64,000 nt of DNA from NCBI GenBank assembly GCA_937775265.1, contig CALKBV010000010.1, positions 1 through 64,000 on the forward strand, written 5' to 3'. Source of the DNA: an uncultured Pseudomonadales bacterium. GTDB taxonomy: Bacteria > Pseudomonadota > Gammaproteobacteria > Pseudomonadales > Azotimanducaceae. The position numbers and the translations under genes were made by a program. Each line of letters opens with the position of its first letter. Positions within the stretch are counted from its first letter, which is position 1. The notes beneath the pieces are model-generated. The model worked only from the letters and a program-made list of their open reading frames with translations, had not been told where the DNA came from and made no database searches. Positions 53,747-61,894 of the stretch are shown piece by piece.

Positions 53747-54231
53747 ATGACCAAAGTGTCGGTTAAACAAGTAGGAATCCGCAGGGCGCTTGCAGCAGAT
53801 GCTGGTGCCTTGAACCAGATTCGATCAAAAACCCTGGTCCGTTTGCCCCAACCAGGGGGCTGGAACGTCATCTTGCCGAACCAGCTGTTTATACTTACCT
53901 CGCTGAGGACGAAGCGCCGTTTGGGTTTGTCACTGTTGGCCCCGCAACTGATTTGGAGCACGCCGGTCTGGGAGAGGTCCGTGAGTGGTTTGTATCAGCG
54001 ACCTATCAGCAACGCGGGTATGGGCGAAAATTGTTGGTGCACGGATTGACCGTCCTGAAACGAAGGATGTGTGATTCGGCGCTTATCTGGTTGCCGGTAG
54101 AAGCAAACCGGCCACTTGATGTCTTACTAAAACATGGCTTTAAACCTTATCCAGCGCAACGCCTCGTGAACGTAGACGAGCTAAGTAGTACCGAGCAGGC
54201 CTACCTGAAGGACCTTAGTGATTATTTTTAG
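53747..54231 (+). pseudogene. GNAT acetyltransferase, split by one frameshift
   Basis: ATG 53747 opens a GNAT N-terminus (VGIRRALAADAGALNQIRSKTLV). About one base is missing near 53838-53841, and the family sequence continues in another frame: TRGLERHLAEPAVYTYLAEDEAPFGFVTVGPATDLEHAGLGEVREWFVSATYQQRGYGRKLLVHGL (acetyl-CoA-binding QxxGxG/A), then NRPLDVLLKHGFKPYP. Combined length about 160 residues, normal for GNAT. A recent pseudogene or an assembly indel. Confidence 0.85.
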
Positions 54232-54243
54232 GGAGCAGGTGAT

Positions 54244-54900
54244 CTAGCGGTACTTCCTGTAGTAGATGGTCACATCACCAAACTCCTTCATTTCGTCAAG
54301 GTCGGGAATTGTGGTTGCGCTGATATTGCCAATCTTTTCGAACCCTTCGAAGACGCTTTCGTCGCGAATACGTGAGTCGGCTATGAGGACTTCATCGGCG
54401 TAACTCCCTAATCGTTCCAGCCAGGGAATGTTCTCTCGATCATAAAGCACATCAGCTGCAATCAGCAGATCCACTTTATCGACGCATAGTTCAAGGTCCT
54501 CAAGGGTGTCGAGCTCGACCTGGTTTGCTTTACCGTTGACGATACAAGCTTCCAGTGCATGCTTGTCCAGGTCACAGGCGATAACCGAAGTAGCACCTGA
54601 TATTGCCGCTGCGATGGCGACTACACCGGAGCCTGCCCCAAGATCCAGAACCATCTTGTTCCTGCAGATCTCTGGATGGGCAACAAGATGCGCAGCAAGG
54701 ACCTGCCCACTGGCCCAGCAAAATGCCCAGTAAGCAGGCTTATCTATGATGGCGTGCATCTCTTCATCGGGCAGCCTGCCTTTTGGATAGTCCGCGGAAA
54801 TCAGGTATAGAGAAATCTCGGGGCTTAAAGGGAGTGGCGTTACGGCGAGTGATCCCGCAGTAATTGTTTGATTTAGGTTCTTTGTGAGCAGGTCGTTCAT
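54244..54900 (-). CDS. Class I SAM-dependent methyltransferase (ETF-beta lysine methyltransferase-like)
   Basis: 218 residues. Motif I VLDLGAGSGVVAIAAAISGAT, acidic residue IACDLDKHALE, post-II DLLIAADVLYDRENIPWL. The ordering of motifs and the N-terminal AYWAFCWASGQVLAAHLVAH match METTL20/prmA-like lysine methyltransferases acting on electron-transfer flavoprotein beta; substrate here is an inference. Convergent with the GNAT remnant. Confidence 0.8.
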   Translation of the reverse strand: MNDLLTKNLNQTITAGSLAVTPLPLSPEISLYLISADYPKGRLPDEEMHAIIDKPAYWAFCWASGQVLAAHLVAHPEICRNKMVLDLGAGSGVVAIAAAISGATSVIACDLDKHALEACIVNGKANQVELDTLEDLELCVDKVDLLIAADVLYDRENIPWLERLGSYADEVLIADSRIRDESVFEGFEKIGNISATTIPDLDEMKEFGDVTIYYRKYR

Positions 54901-55031
54901 ATAAAGTGCTAGTCTATTGAATTAACCTGCCTGACTTCAAACCCTCTTTGTGCAAGTGTTCTTTGCCTAAGAATGGGCCAGTCATTAGTATTAGGAACAT
55001 TCCCGTCAGTTAATGAACAGTAGAGGTTCTT

Positions 55032-56633
55032 TTGCGTCCTGAAGAAATTGATCCAGCCGATCTGAAGGTTCAACATGTTGGTCCTGTCACCATTCTGTTC
55101 GGTTATGAAAATGGGAAATACCCGTATGGTAATTCGTTAACCGTAACTGGAAGCCGGCAAACAGCGATCATCGATCCTTCTCTTGGAGTTGTTGCGCGAA
55201 AAGAAGTACTGCCGAGGGTGGATATGGTGATCCATAGTCATGTCCATGAAGATCACATCGCGGGTACCCATTTGTTCCGAGAGGTGCCCTGGCATGCTCA
55301 CAGCATGGACGCGCAGGGTCTTGAAAGTATTGAAGGCTTGATGGAGATTTATGGCACGCCTTCTGGCCCTGGATACGATGCATTCAGGCAGGATATCGAA
55401 ACGACTTTTTACTATCCTGCAGGTGGTCAAGTACAACGGTTTGAAGAGGGTCATGTTTTTGATTTGGGTGATGTCACGGTCACGGTATTGCATACACCAG
55501 GACATACCCGGGGTCATTGCTGCTTCCTTGTTGAGTGGGGTGAAGACCCGGCAAAAAAGCTTGTGTATCTGGGTGATATAGAGCTGACGGGTTTTGGGCC
55601 CTACTATGGGGATGCCTGGTCTGACCTTACTGATTTTGAAGAAAGTATCGAACGTTTGAAACATGTCGATGCTGGCTGGTGGTTAACATTTCATCACAAG
55701 GGGTTGGTTGACGGTCGCGATACTTTCCTTGCGATGCTCGATCAGTTCGAGTCGATGATTCAGGACAGGGAATCGCGGTTGCTTGAGTTCATCAAAGAGC
55801 CCAGGTCAATAGATGAAATCATTGATCATCGCTTTGTCTACCTGCCCGGCCAGACTGGGTTTCTGATTGATGAGGTCGAACGGCGCAGCATGGGAATGCA
55901 CCTTGATCGATTGATAGAGAAAGGCCACGTGAACTTTAGTGGCGGTGCGTATCAGGTGACATTATCGTGCAGTGGAAGTATCGTGAGTGAAATTGATGTT
56001 TCAGCAATAGGGGAAGACATACCGTTACTGGAAGGACTCCGCACCACCAGAGCCATCCGGCGGTTGAAGCCGGACCCGGTACCTATTGAATTGGTCAGGA
56101 AAGTCTGTGAAGCGGGGACCTATGCGCCAAGCGGGGGAAACCGCCAACCCTGGTTTTTTGTGGCGGTGACGGAGAAAGAAAAACGAACAAAAATCGCTAA
56201 CCTGTATCGATCAACCTTTCGGCAATATATCGTACCGGCGAAACAGGCGGCCAGGTCTCCAGATTACCCTGAAGCTAAAAAGCGGAATATGAAGGCAGCG
56301 ATTTACCTGGCGGAACATCTGCACGAAACGCCCGTACTGCTGTTCATCGCAGGATGGACCCGTCGCAAGCAGCCACAATCACAGGCGTTGTTTCCGGCCA
56401 TTCAAAACATTCTGTTGGCTTGCCGGGCAGTTGGATTAGGCGCGTCCTTAACGACCGCTCACCGTGCGCACGGTGAAGAAATTGATACGCTGATAGGTCT
56501 CAACCCAGACAAGACACCCAGCATCGCTATGCTGCCGATAGGTTGGCCAAAAGGCCAGTATGGCAAGCCTACACGCAGGTCTATCGATAGCTGTTTCTTC
56601 GTCGACAGCTACAAGGGCGAGCCTCTGGACTAG
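55032..56633 (+). CDS. MBL-fold hydrolase fused to a nitroreductase
   Basis: 533 residues from TTG 55032 (AGAGG 5-9 bp upstream). Residues ~15-320 are a metallo-beta-lactamase fold: VDMVIHSHVHEDHIAGTH (HxHxDH), VLHTPGHTRGHCCFLVEWGED, LVYLGDIELTGFGPYYGD and a final FHHKG. Residues ~335-530 are an FMN nitroreductase fold: LLEGLRTTRAIRRLKPDPVPIELVRKVCEAGTYAPSGGNRQPWFFVAVTEKEKR, FPAIQNILLACRAVGLGASLTT and IAMLPIGWPKGQYG. One continuous frame, so a true fusion. The stop overlaps the stop of the convergent MBL gene by 4 bp. Confidence 0.9.
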   Translation: MRPEEIDPADLKVQHVGPVTILFGYENGKYPYGNSLTVTGSRQTAIIDPSLGVVARKEVLPRVDMVIHSHVHEDHIAGTHLFREVPWHAHSMDAQGLESIEGLMEIYGTPSGPGYDAFRQDIETTFYYPAGGQVQRFEEGHVFDLGDVTVTVLHTPGHTRGHCCFLVEWGEDPAKKLVYLGDIELTGFGPYYGDAWSDLTDFEESIERLKHVDAGWWLTFHHKGLVDGRDTFLAMLDQFESMIQDRESRLLEFIKEPRSIDEIIDHRFVYLPGQTGFLIDEVERRSMGMHLDRLIEKGHVNFSGGAYQVTLSCSGSIVSEIDVSAIGEDIPLLEGLRTTRAIRRLKPDPVPIELVRKVCEAGTYAPSGGNRQPWFFVAVTEKEKRTKIANLYRSTFRQYIVPAKQAARSPDYPEAKKRNMKAAIYLAEHLHETPVLLFIAGWTRRKQPQSQALFPAIQNILLACRAVGLGASLTTAHRAHGEEIDTLIGLNPDKTPSIAMLPIGWPKGQYGKPTRRSIDSCFFVDSYKGEPLD

Positions 56634-57739
56634 ATAAGGATCGGTTCTTCGTCGGGCTCTTCATGACGCCCAGGTGTTGCGCGTTCAGCCAGGTTTGGGT
56701 CAATCGACCGGTAGTAGTACACATTGTCCTTGAGCGTTCTCTCGATTCTCTTGCGACTCATCAGGCAGTGCAGGTGCGCAATACATTCACCCAGTCCCAT
56801 AAACATGGAAGCGCCTTCCAATTTGCGCTTAAAAAGGTGGGGCAGCAGGTCCACGGCAATTTGGGGCTGTACACAACTCTCTTCAAGAATGAGCATCCGG
56901 TCCTCGTGATGATCAATGAGTTCCTGAAGCCTGGCCTGGACGCCATAAAATGGCTCATTGTGTGCGGGTAATACAAGTACTTCATCGGGAAGCAATGTCT
57001 TGAATTTTTCGTGTGACTCCAGCCAGTTGATCATTGGATTACCAAAGGGTTCAGTCGGGGAGACACTGACATTGGAGGTGATTACGGGCAGGATCTGGTC
57101 GCCTGAAATGATGACGTTCAGCTTTTCACAGTACAGGCAGACATGTTCAGGGGAATGGCCGCTGCCAACAAGGATATCCCAGGAATTGTCGCCTATTATG
57201 ATTTGTTCACCATCACTTAATCGTATGTAGGCATTGGGTAATGGTAAGTCTTCGGGCTCGGGTGTGAAGCTGCTGCGCATTTCCGACATCTGGGTCAGAA
57301 AATCTTCTGTAAGGCCATTTCGCTGGAAATACTCGCCGGTCTGCCAGTGACCGCCATCGCGCATCATCGAATTCATCACGCGGGTCTGGTAGTACTCGCC
57401 GTAGCTCATCAGGAGTGGCGCGTGCCATAGGTCGGTTAGAAAGCCAGCCTGGCCAGTGTGATCAGGGTGCATATGCGTGCAGATTACCTGGTTGACAGGT
57501 TTCCCCCCCAGGCAGTTCTCAAAAATAGTATGCCAGTGATCCCTGGTTTCATCTCCGCGAATGCCCGTATCAACAATCGTCCAGCCTATATTGCCTTCAA
57601 TCAGGTAAAGATTAATGTGGTTGAGTGACATAGGCAGAGGCATACGAAGCCAATAGACTCCAGGTGCCACTTCCATGGTCGTTCCGAACTCTGGTGAGGT
57701 GGAGAATGGATACTGCAGGGTTTCGTGAATAATTCTCAT
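56630..57739 (-). CDS. MBL-fold metallo-hydrolase
   Basis: 369 residues from ATG 57739 (a GTG at 57775 adds twelve unconserved residues). MBL features: VYWLRMPLPMSLNHINLYLIEGNIGWTIVDTGIRG, VICTHMHPDHTGQAGFL (HxHxDH), VGSGHSPEHVCLYCEKLNVIISGDQILP and VLPAHNEPFYG. The C-terminal ~60 residues are helical. Related to N-acyl-homoserine-lactonase/SoxH-like hydrolases; substrate unknown. Confidence 0.9.
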   Translation of the reverse strand: MRIIHETLQYPFSTSPEFGTTMEVAPGVYWLRMPLPMSLNHINLYLIEGNIGWTIVDTGIRGDETRDHWHTIFENCLGGKPVNQVICTHMHPDHTGQAGFLTDLWHAPLLMSYGEYYQTRVMNSMMRDGGHWQTGEYFQRNGLTEDFLTQMSEMRSSFTPEPEDLPLPNAYIRLSDGEQIIIGDNSWDILVGSGHSPEHVCLYCEKLNVIISGDQILPVITSNVSVSPTEPFGNPMINWLESHEKFKTLLPDEVLVLPAHNEPFYGVQARLQELIDHHEDRMLILEESCVQPQIAVDLLPHLFKRKLEGASMFMGLGECIAHLHCLMSRKRIERTLKDNVYYYRSIDPNLAERATPGRHEEPDEEPILI

Positions 57740-57872
57740 GACTTGTCCGTAAAAGCGATACCTCTCATCATACACGATGACCTTTGTCCGCGCCGGTCAT
57801 CGCTTCGTTTGAGGTGTGGTCCTGGCGGCTGTCGTGTAGGGCTGCCAATCATTATAGCAAAGGATTTATAAA

Positions 57873-57955
57873 CCCTTTGTGCTAAATCCTTTTTGATAGG
57901 CCTTTGTGATGGACCCTTTGTGATGGACCCTTTGTGATAGGCCCTTTGTTATAAA
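57873..57955 (-). repeat. Degenerate 14-bp tandem repeats overlapping an MBL gene end
   Basis: Units built on CCCTTTGTGATGGA: clear copies begin at 57901 (one base short), 57914, 57928 and 57942, with weaker copies from 57873. The last unit contains the stop codon of the MBL gene at 57949. The array fills most of the 57776-57948 spacer; it has no other gene. Confidence 0.85.
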
Positions 57956-58827
57956 CCAGTGTCCAGCCAATAGCCTTCACCACCGTCGTCCTTTGTTTTA
58001 AGGTGTCCTGCCGTTGGTGTCGCGAAGTGAGTGCCGATAATCAGAATATCCTTGTTGACATACTTTTCCATCAATTCAACTCGTGTGGTGGTGGAAGCGG
58101 CCTGGTCAAAGTCCGCGGAGCTGGCCCAGTTCAGGTGTTCGATCTGGCAAGGATGGTGGATGCAGTCACCGGTAATCAATGCCTCCTCACCTTCAGACTT
58201 TATATGAATACTGACATGCCCGGGCGTGTGTCCGGTGGTGGGTTCCAGAAACACCTCATCACATACTCTGTGATCCATCCCCACAAGGTCAACCAGCCCG
58301 GCATCAAACACAGGCCTGACAGAGTCGCCCATCACGCCCTGATTTAAATCGTCGGCAGCCTCATCTGAGTCAGATTTATCCCAGTATTCATACTCTTCCC
58401 TGCCCATCAGGTAACGCGCGTTAGGAAAGGTAGGTACCCATTTCCCATCCACGAGCATGGTGTTCCAGCCGACATGATCGACGTGCAGGTGAGTGCACAT
58501 CACTGTATCTATTTCGTCTGTTTGGTAACCGGCCTTATTCAGGTCTTCCAGAAACGGCAATTGCAGATTGGTCCAGTTGGCGATGCTACGCTGTTTGTCG
58601 TTGCCGATGCAGGTGTCGACAATCATCTTTCGCGTCGGAGTTTCCACCACCAGTGCATGAATGCTCATGATCAGGTTGCCTTCTTTATCGGCAAAATGTG
58701 GTGCCAGCCAGTTGATCTCCCTGACCTTATCTCTCGTTGCCTGGGGAAGGATAAACTTGGTGCCGCCCGCGATCTCCATTTCAATCACGCGGGTGATCTT
58801 GACGTTACCTACTTGCCACTGGTTCAT
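57949..58827 (-). CDS. MBL-fold metallo-hydrolase (lactonase-like)
   Basis: 292 residues. MBL features: MIVDTCIGNDKQRSI, TVMCTHLHVDHVGWNTMLV (HxHxDH), FLEPTTGHTPGHVSIHI, ALITGDCIHHPCQ and IIGTHFATPTAGHL. Resembles the family often written as N-acyl homoserine lactonase or alkyl/aryl sulfatase-like hydrolases next to LLM oxidoreductases. Start overlaps the stop of the LLM gene (ATGA), so they share an operon. Confidence 0.9.
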   Translation of the reverse strand: MNQWQVGNVKITRVIEMEIAGGTKFILPQATRDKVREINWLAPHFADKEGNLIMSIHALVVETPTRKMIVDTCIGNDKQRSIANWTNLQLPFLEDLNKAGYQTDEIDTVMCTHLHVDHVGWNTMLVDGKWVPTFPNARYLMGREEYEYWDKSDSDEAADDLNQGVMGDSVRPVFDAGLVDLVGMDHRVCDEVFLEPTTGHTPGHVSIHIKSEGEEALITGDCIHHPCQIEHLNWASSADFDQAASTTTRVELMEKYVNKDILIIGTHFATPTAGHLKTKDDGGEGYWLDTGL

Positions 58828-59873
58828 TGGCTGGCCTCCCTTTGGATCAGGTCGATGGCTTCCGCTAGAGTCTCTGTTCGTTCCCTCCAGTTCTTTCCTC
58901 CAGTGCTGACCCGCAGAGTCGAGACGCCAGCGCCACGATAAGCCTTTAACCTTTCCTTGATCATAGCCTCTGTGCCAATCAGATTGGTCTTTAGAATCAT
59001 ATCATCGGGTACCCTGCGAATGGCTTCATCCTTCTTGCCGTTAATCCAGAGGCCCTGGATTTCAACAGCTTCATCAACGTAGCCAGCGCGTTTAAAAGCA
59101 TCGTTGTAGAAATTGGTTTTTGCCGAGCCCATTCCTCCAAGGGTAAATGCCATGGCGGGTTTCCTGGCTTCAATCATTCGCTCGACATCGTCGCCCACCT
59201 CAAGACTGCCGCCAACCTGAATGTCGATATCCGCCAGGGTTCTGCCGGACTTTTGAAGCCCTCTTTTCAAAGGCTCAAGGAATACATCTGCATGCTCTGG
59301 AATAAAGGAAGTACCCAGCCAACCGTCAGCTAACTCCCCGGTCATCTCCATGGACTTGGGGCCAAGTGTGGCAAGATAAATAGGCAAGTTCTTTCTTGGG
59401 GGCTGCGAGAGTTTGATGGGTTTACCCTCGCCACCAAGGCGAGGTAACAGGTAATGTTTACCTTCATATTCCAGTCGCTCGCCACTCAAACCTTTTTTAA
59501 CGATCTCTACGCATTCCCTCAACCGTCCGAGCGGGTTTGCGAAAGCTGCGCCATGAAGACCCTCGACAACCTGGGGACCACTGACGCCAAGTCCCAGAAC
59601 GAACCGGTTATTGGACACAGTTGCCAGGCTCTGGCTGGTCATTGCAATCATCGAGGGAACCCTGGAGCTGATCTGCATGATCCCCGTGCCCAGTGTGATG
59701 TTTTTTGTAACCGCTGCTAAATAGGCCAAAGGTACAATCGCGTCCATTCCCCAGGCTTCAGCCGACCAGACAAAATCAACGCCCATCTTGTCAGCCTCTA
59801 CGGTGTAATCCACCAGTTCGTCCCAGTCCTCGCCGTTGTAATAAGCGCTTCCGATTCCAATTCCTGTCTTCAT
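58824..59873 (-). CDS. LLM-class F420-dependent oxidoreductase
   Basis: 349 residues, luciferase-like TIM barrel: MKTGIGIGSAYYNGEDWDELVDYTVEADKMGVDFVWSAEAWGMDAI, TGIMQISSRVPSMIAMTSQSLATVSNNRFVLGLGVSGPQVVEGLHG, YEGKHYLLP and LYLATLGPKSMEMTGELADGWLG. This pattern is the F420-type LLM family (like TIGR03559/TIGR03564 members) common in mycobacteria; FMN use is the alternative. No F420-biosynthesis gene is in the window. Coupled to the MBL gene downstream. Confidence 0.88.
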   Translation of the reverse strand: MKTGIGIGSAYYNGEDWDELVDYTVEADKMGVDFVWSAEAWGMDAIVPLAYLAAVTKNITLGTGIMQISSRVPSMIAMTSQSLATVSNNRFVLGLGVSGPQVVEGLHGAAFANPLGRLRECVEIVKKGLSGERLEYEGKHYLLPRLGGEGKPIKLSQPPRKNLPIYLATLGPKSMEMTGELADGWLGTSFIPEHADVFLEPLKRGLQKSGRTLADIDIQVGGSLEVGDDVERMIEARKPAMAFTLGGMGSAKTNFYNDAFKRAGYVDEAVEIQGLWINGKKDEAIRRVPDDMILKTNLIGTEAMIKERLKAYRGAGVSTLRVSTGGKNWRERTETLAEAIDLIQREASQ

Positions 59874-59884
59874 ATCTATCTCTT

Positions 59885-60487
59885 CTAATTATTTTTGATG
59901 ATCTCGTCTTCAACATCGATCAGTTTATCTTTGCCGAAGAATATCTCATTTTCGACAAAAAAAGTGGGGGAGCCGAATGCACCCATCTCAACGGATCGAT
60001 TGGTGTTGTCTATAAGCGTTTGTTTGATAATAGGGTCCTGCATACCTTCGAAGATGGCGGCGGCGGGAAGCCCTGACTCCTCGAATGCGGTGCGGATAAT
60101 CTCAGGTTCGTCCATTTTCTTTGGTTCACACCACATGTGCTGATAGATTTCATGGATGTATCGCTCATAGTAATCCTGGGTCTGGGCAAAGATGGCGCCA
60201 CGCATGACCTGCAGGGTGTTAACCGGGAAAAAAGGGTTTCGGTTGTAATCGGTGATGTTGTGCTTATTTAAGAAACGTTCCATCTCAACATTCTGGTATT
60301 CGCCTTTATTTTTAATACCCTGCAAAGTCACCGCCGGTGAAGCGTTACCCGTGGCTTTGAATACACCACCGATTAGCACCGGCACGTAGGTGAATTTCAC
60401 GCCAGTGCGTTTTTCTATTGAGGGTATAGCGCGATGGCTCAGGTAGGCATTTGGACTGCCAAAATCAAAATGAAATTCAACGATCAC
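59885..60487 (-). CDS. 2-Hydroxychromene-2-carboxylate isomerase-like (DsbA-family) protein
   Basis: 200 residues with a DsbA/kappa-GST fold: IVEFHFDFGSPNAYLSHRAIPSIEKRTGVKFTYVPVLIGGVFKATGN, with Ser in the DFGSPNAY position where DsbA has Cys, then YNRNPFFPVNTLQVMRGAI and VEMGAFGSPTFFVENEIFFGKDKL. The family isomerises HCCA in naphthalene degradation with glutathione. Lies 11 bp upstream of the LLM gene, so likely the first gene of a three-gene operon. Confidence 0.9.
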   Translation of the reverse strand: MIVEFHFDFGSPNAYLSHRAIPSIEKRTGVKFTYVPVLIGGVFKATGNASPAVTLQGIKNKGEYQNVEMERFLNKHNITDYNRNPFFPVNTLQVMRGAIFAQTQDYYERYIHEIYQHMWCEPKKMDEPEIIRTAFEESGLPAAAIFEGMQDPIIKQTLIDNTNRSVEMGAFGSPTFFVENEIFFGKDKLIDVEDEIIKNN

Positions 60488-60835
60488 AGACTGACTCCAA
60501 TAATAAGATGCAGGTTAGTTTCATCATAAAAGCTTTTAAAACTGGAAAGAAAGTACCTGATCAATCACGTTGAGTAAACCTGCAGCTATGCCGGTTGCTT
60601 GATTAAACCCATAGATGAAGTGCGTCAGGATGATGAAGCCTGAATCATTTGCAGATATGAAGGGTTCGGTGCTTCAAATACTCAACATCGTTAGGGAGAG
60701 CTGGGTCCTGCTGATCATTTGTGATGTGAATCTTGGTGTCCCTGGGTCCTACTTTCCATGATTCATTGACCTGTACCTATGCAGGAATCGCTATACTAGT
60801 TACTGTAGTTGGACTTTCCGGGGATGAATTTCAGC
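60488..60835. other. Non-coding stretch upstream of the isomerase operon
   Basis: 348 bp with no gene that I can support. The promoter of the leftward isomerase-LLM-MBL operon should lie in its left part; its right end borders the terminator of the structured RNA. Confidence 0.5.
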
Positions 60836-60864
60836 AAAAAAAAAACCCTGCCAAGGCAGGGTTT
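60836..60864 (-). terminator. Rho-independent terminator of the structured RNA
   Basis: On the minus strand CCCTGCC-TT-GGCAGGG (60846-60861) is followed at once by ten T (60836-60845). The seven-pair GC-rich stem is extended by A-T pairs. It would stop leftward transcription coming from the RNA gene. Confidence 0.92.
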
Positions 60865-61373
60865 CTTTCGGATTTTGGCCGGGACAATTTCGGGCGAACC
60901 CTCGATTGCTTGGTCTATCCTCCGAACCTTTCGGCCCGGGTTGAGTCCATGACCAAGGTCTAGACCTTGGTCGGACTCGTGCAGCTCTCTGCGTTCTGTT
61001 TCCTCTATTCTCCACTTCCGGCCGAGGCCTTCTGCTTCCTTTAGTTTCCACGTCTGCTTCCTGCCGCGGGTGGCTGTTTCCATCGTGCCAAACGTCTCTG
61101 GCGATTTCCGCAACCTGGCCCAGCGAGCCGTTATTTTAAGACGCCTTGCTACGTCTCCACTACTAGGGGTCGATCGCCCTCTGTGTAGTGGGTCGGATAT
61201 CCGGTCTACGATTCACTTCCCCCGAAGGTTCCGTGCTCCGCTGCCTCCCGAAGGTGACAACCGGCAACCCTTAAGCCGCCCTTGCCCTGGCGACTGCGAC
61301 CCGGCACAGGTCTATCGGTTTGAGTTTGGTCCGGTTTCCCGTTTCCGGTTCTCCTAACCTCCCTCAACCGTCG
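60836..61373 (-). ncRNA. Large structured RNA of unknown class
   Basis: About 540 nt on the minus strand with a promoter-like element before it and a strong terminator at its end, and no plausible protein. The RNA sense has a dense series of hairpins closed by stable tetraloops: CCG-GAAA-CGG near 61340; two CC-UUCG-GG loops near 61221 and 61248; CCGGGCC-GAAA-GGUUCGG near 60925-60942; GGG-UUCG-CCC near 60893-60903; and a long perfect hairpin (60943-60978, outer GAGUCC/GGACUC, inner arms at 60951-60972). It is GC-richer than its flanks. I did not find the conserved GAGGAAAGUCC of RNase P RNA or the tRNA-like ends of tmRNA. Boundaries are estimates from the promoter and terminator. Confidence 0.7.
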
Positions 61374-61379
61374 AAGTCT

Positions 61380-61408
61380 AATTTACAGAGGTTCTGGCGA
61401 TATGGCTA
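61380..61408 (-). promoter_or_regulatory. Candidate sigma-70 promoter for the structured RNA
   Basis: On the minus strand TAGCCA (61403-61408) and TAAATT (61380-61385) are 17 bp apart, the optimal spacing, with 4 of 6 matches to each consensus hexamer. Transcription would begin near 61373. Predicted only. Confidence 0.4.
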
Positions 61409-61894
61409 TTGAAACGATTGCAACTAGCGGTGGATTAGCTGTGGATAACCTTTGGGTAAGTCAGAATATTTTCTGATAGTGATGTAGGAAATGTGAAAAT
61501 CCCATGAAGCAAGTTGTAAGCCACTGATTATAATGGAAATAAACTCATGATTTTATTTCATGTTGGTGCGTAATGAAGGTGTAAATATTTTCTAGGGCAA
61601 CTGATGAGCCTGGATAGAGAGGCCAACTAAAAGTATCGCTGGTGTTTCGCCGGAATATACTAACTAATAATAAGAGGGGTAAGGCAGAGTATAACCGTTA
61701 GTTCGCTGCTCTCTTGGCGGTTCTTTCCATGGGTGCGTATCAAGCCCGAAAGATCGCAGTGCGAGAGAGTAGGTTGGGCTGACATTGTTGTACCGTTCAG
61801 TCCCGCAGTAGTACACGACTCATATTGCGGTAATATGAATTGCACTAACCGGAGTGGAACTGGCTCTGGACCAACTGACTACCGGAGAACACTG
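61409..61894. other. Non-coding stretch before the SDR gene
   Basis: 486 bp. A plus-strand frame from 61733 is in phase with the SDR gene but its sequence is not SDR-like. A 6-bp hairpin, TCAGAA/TTCTGA, lies near 61456-61471. I see no gene. Confidence 0.5.

Noticed and set aside
60796..61113. Open frame of 105 codons on the minus strand inside the structured RNA
   Set aside because: Composition is Arg/Glu/Gly-rich with no fold-like pattern, it runs through the terminator hairpin, and the stable stem-loops explain the base sequence better.
60836..61373. RNase P RNA or tmRNA
   Set aside because: The RNase P core GAGGAAAGUCC and ACAGAA-CCGGCUUA were not found, and there is no tRNA-like acceptor/T arm or tag-peptide frame.
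61590..61632. CTGATGAG resembling a hammerhead ribozyme core
   Set aside because: The required GAAA partner strand and three stems are absent.
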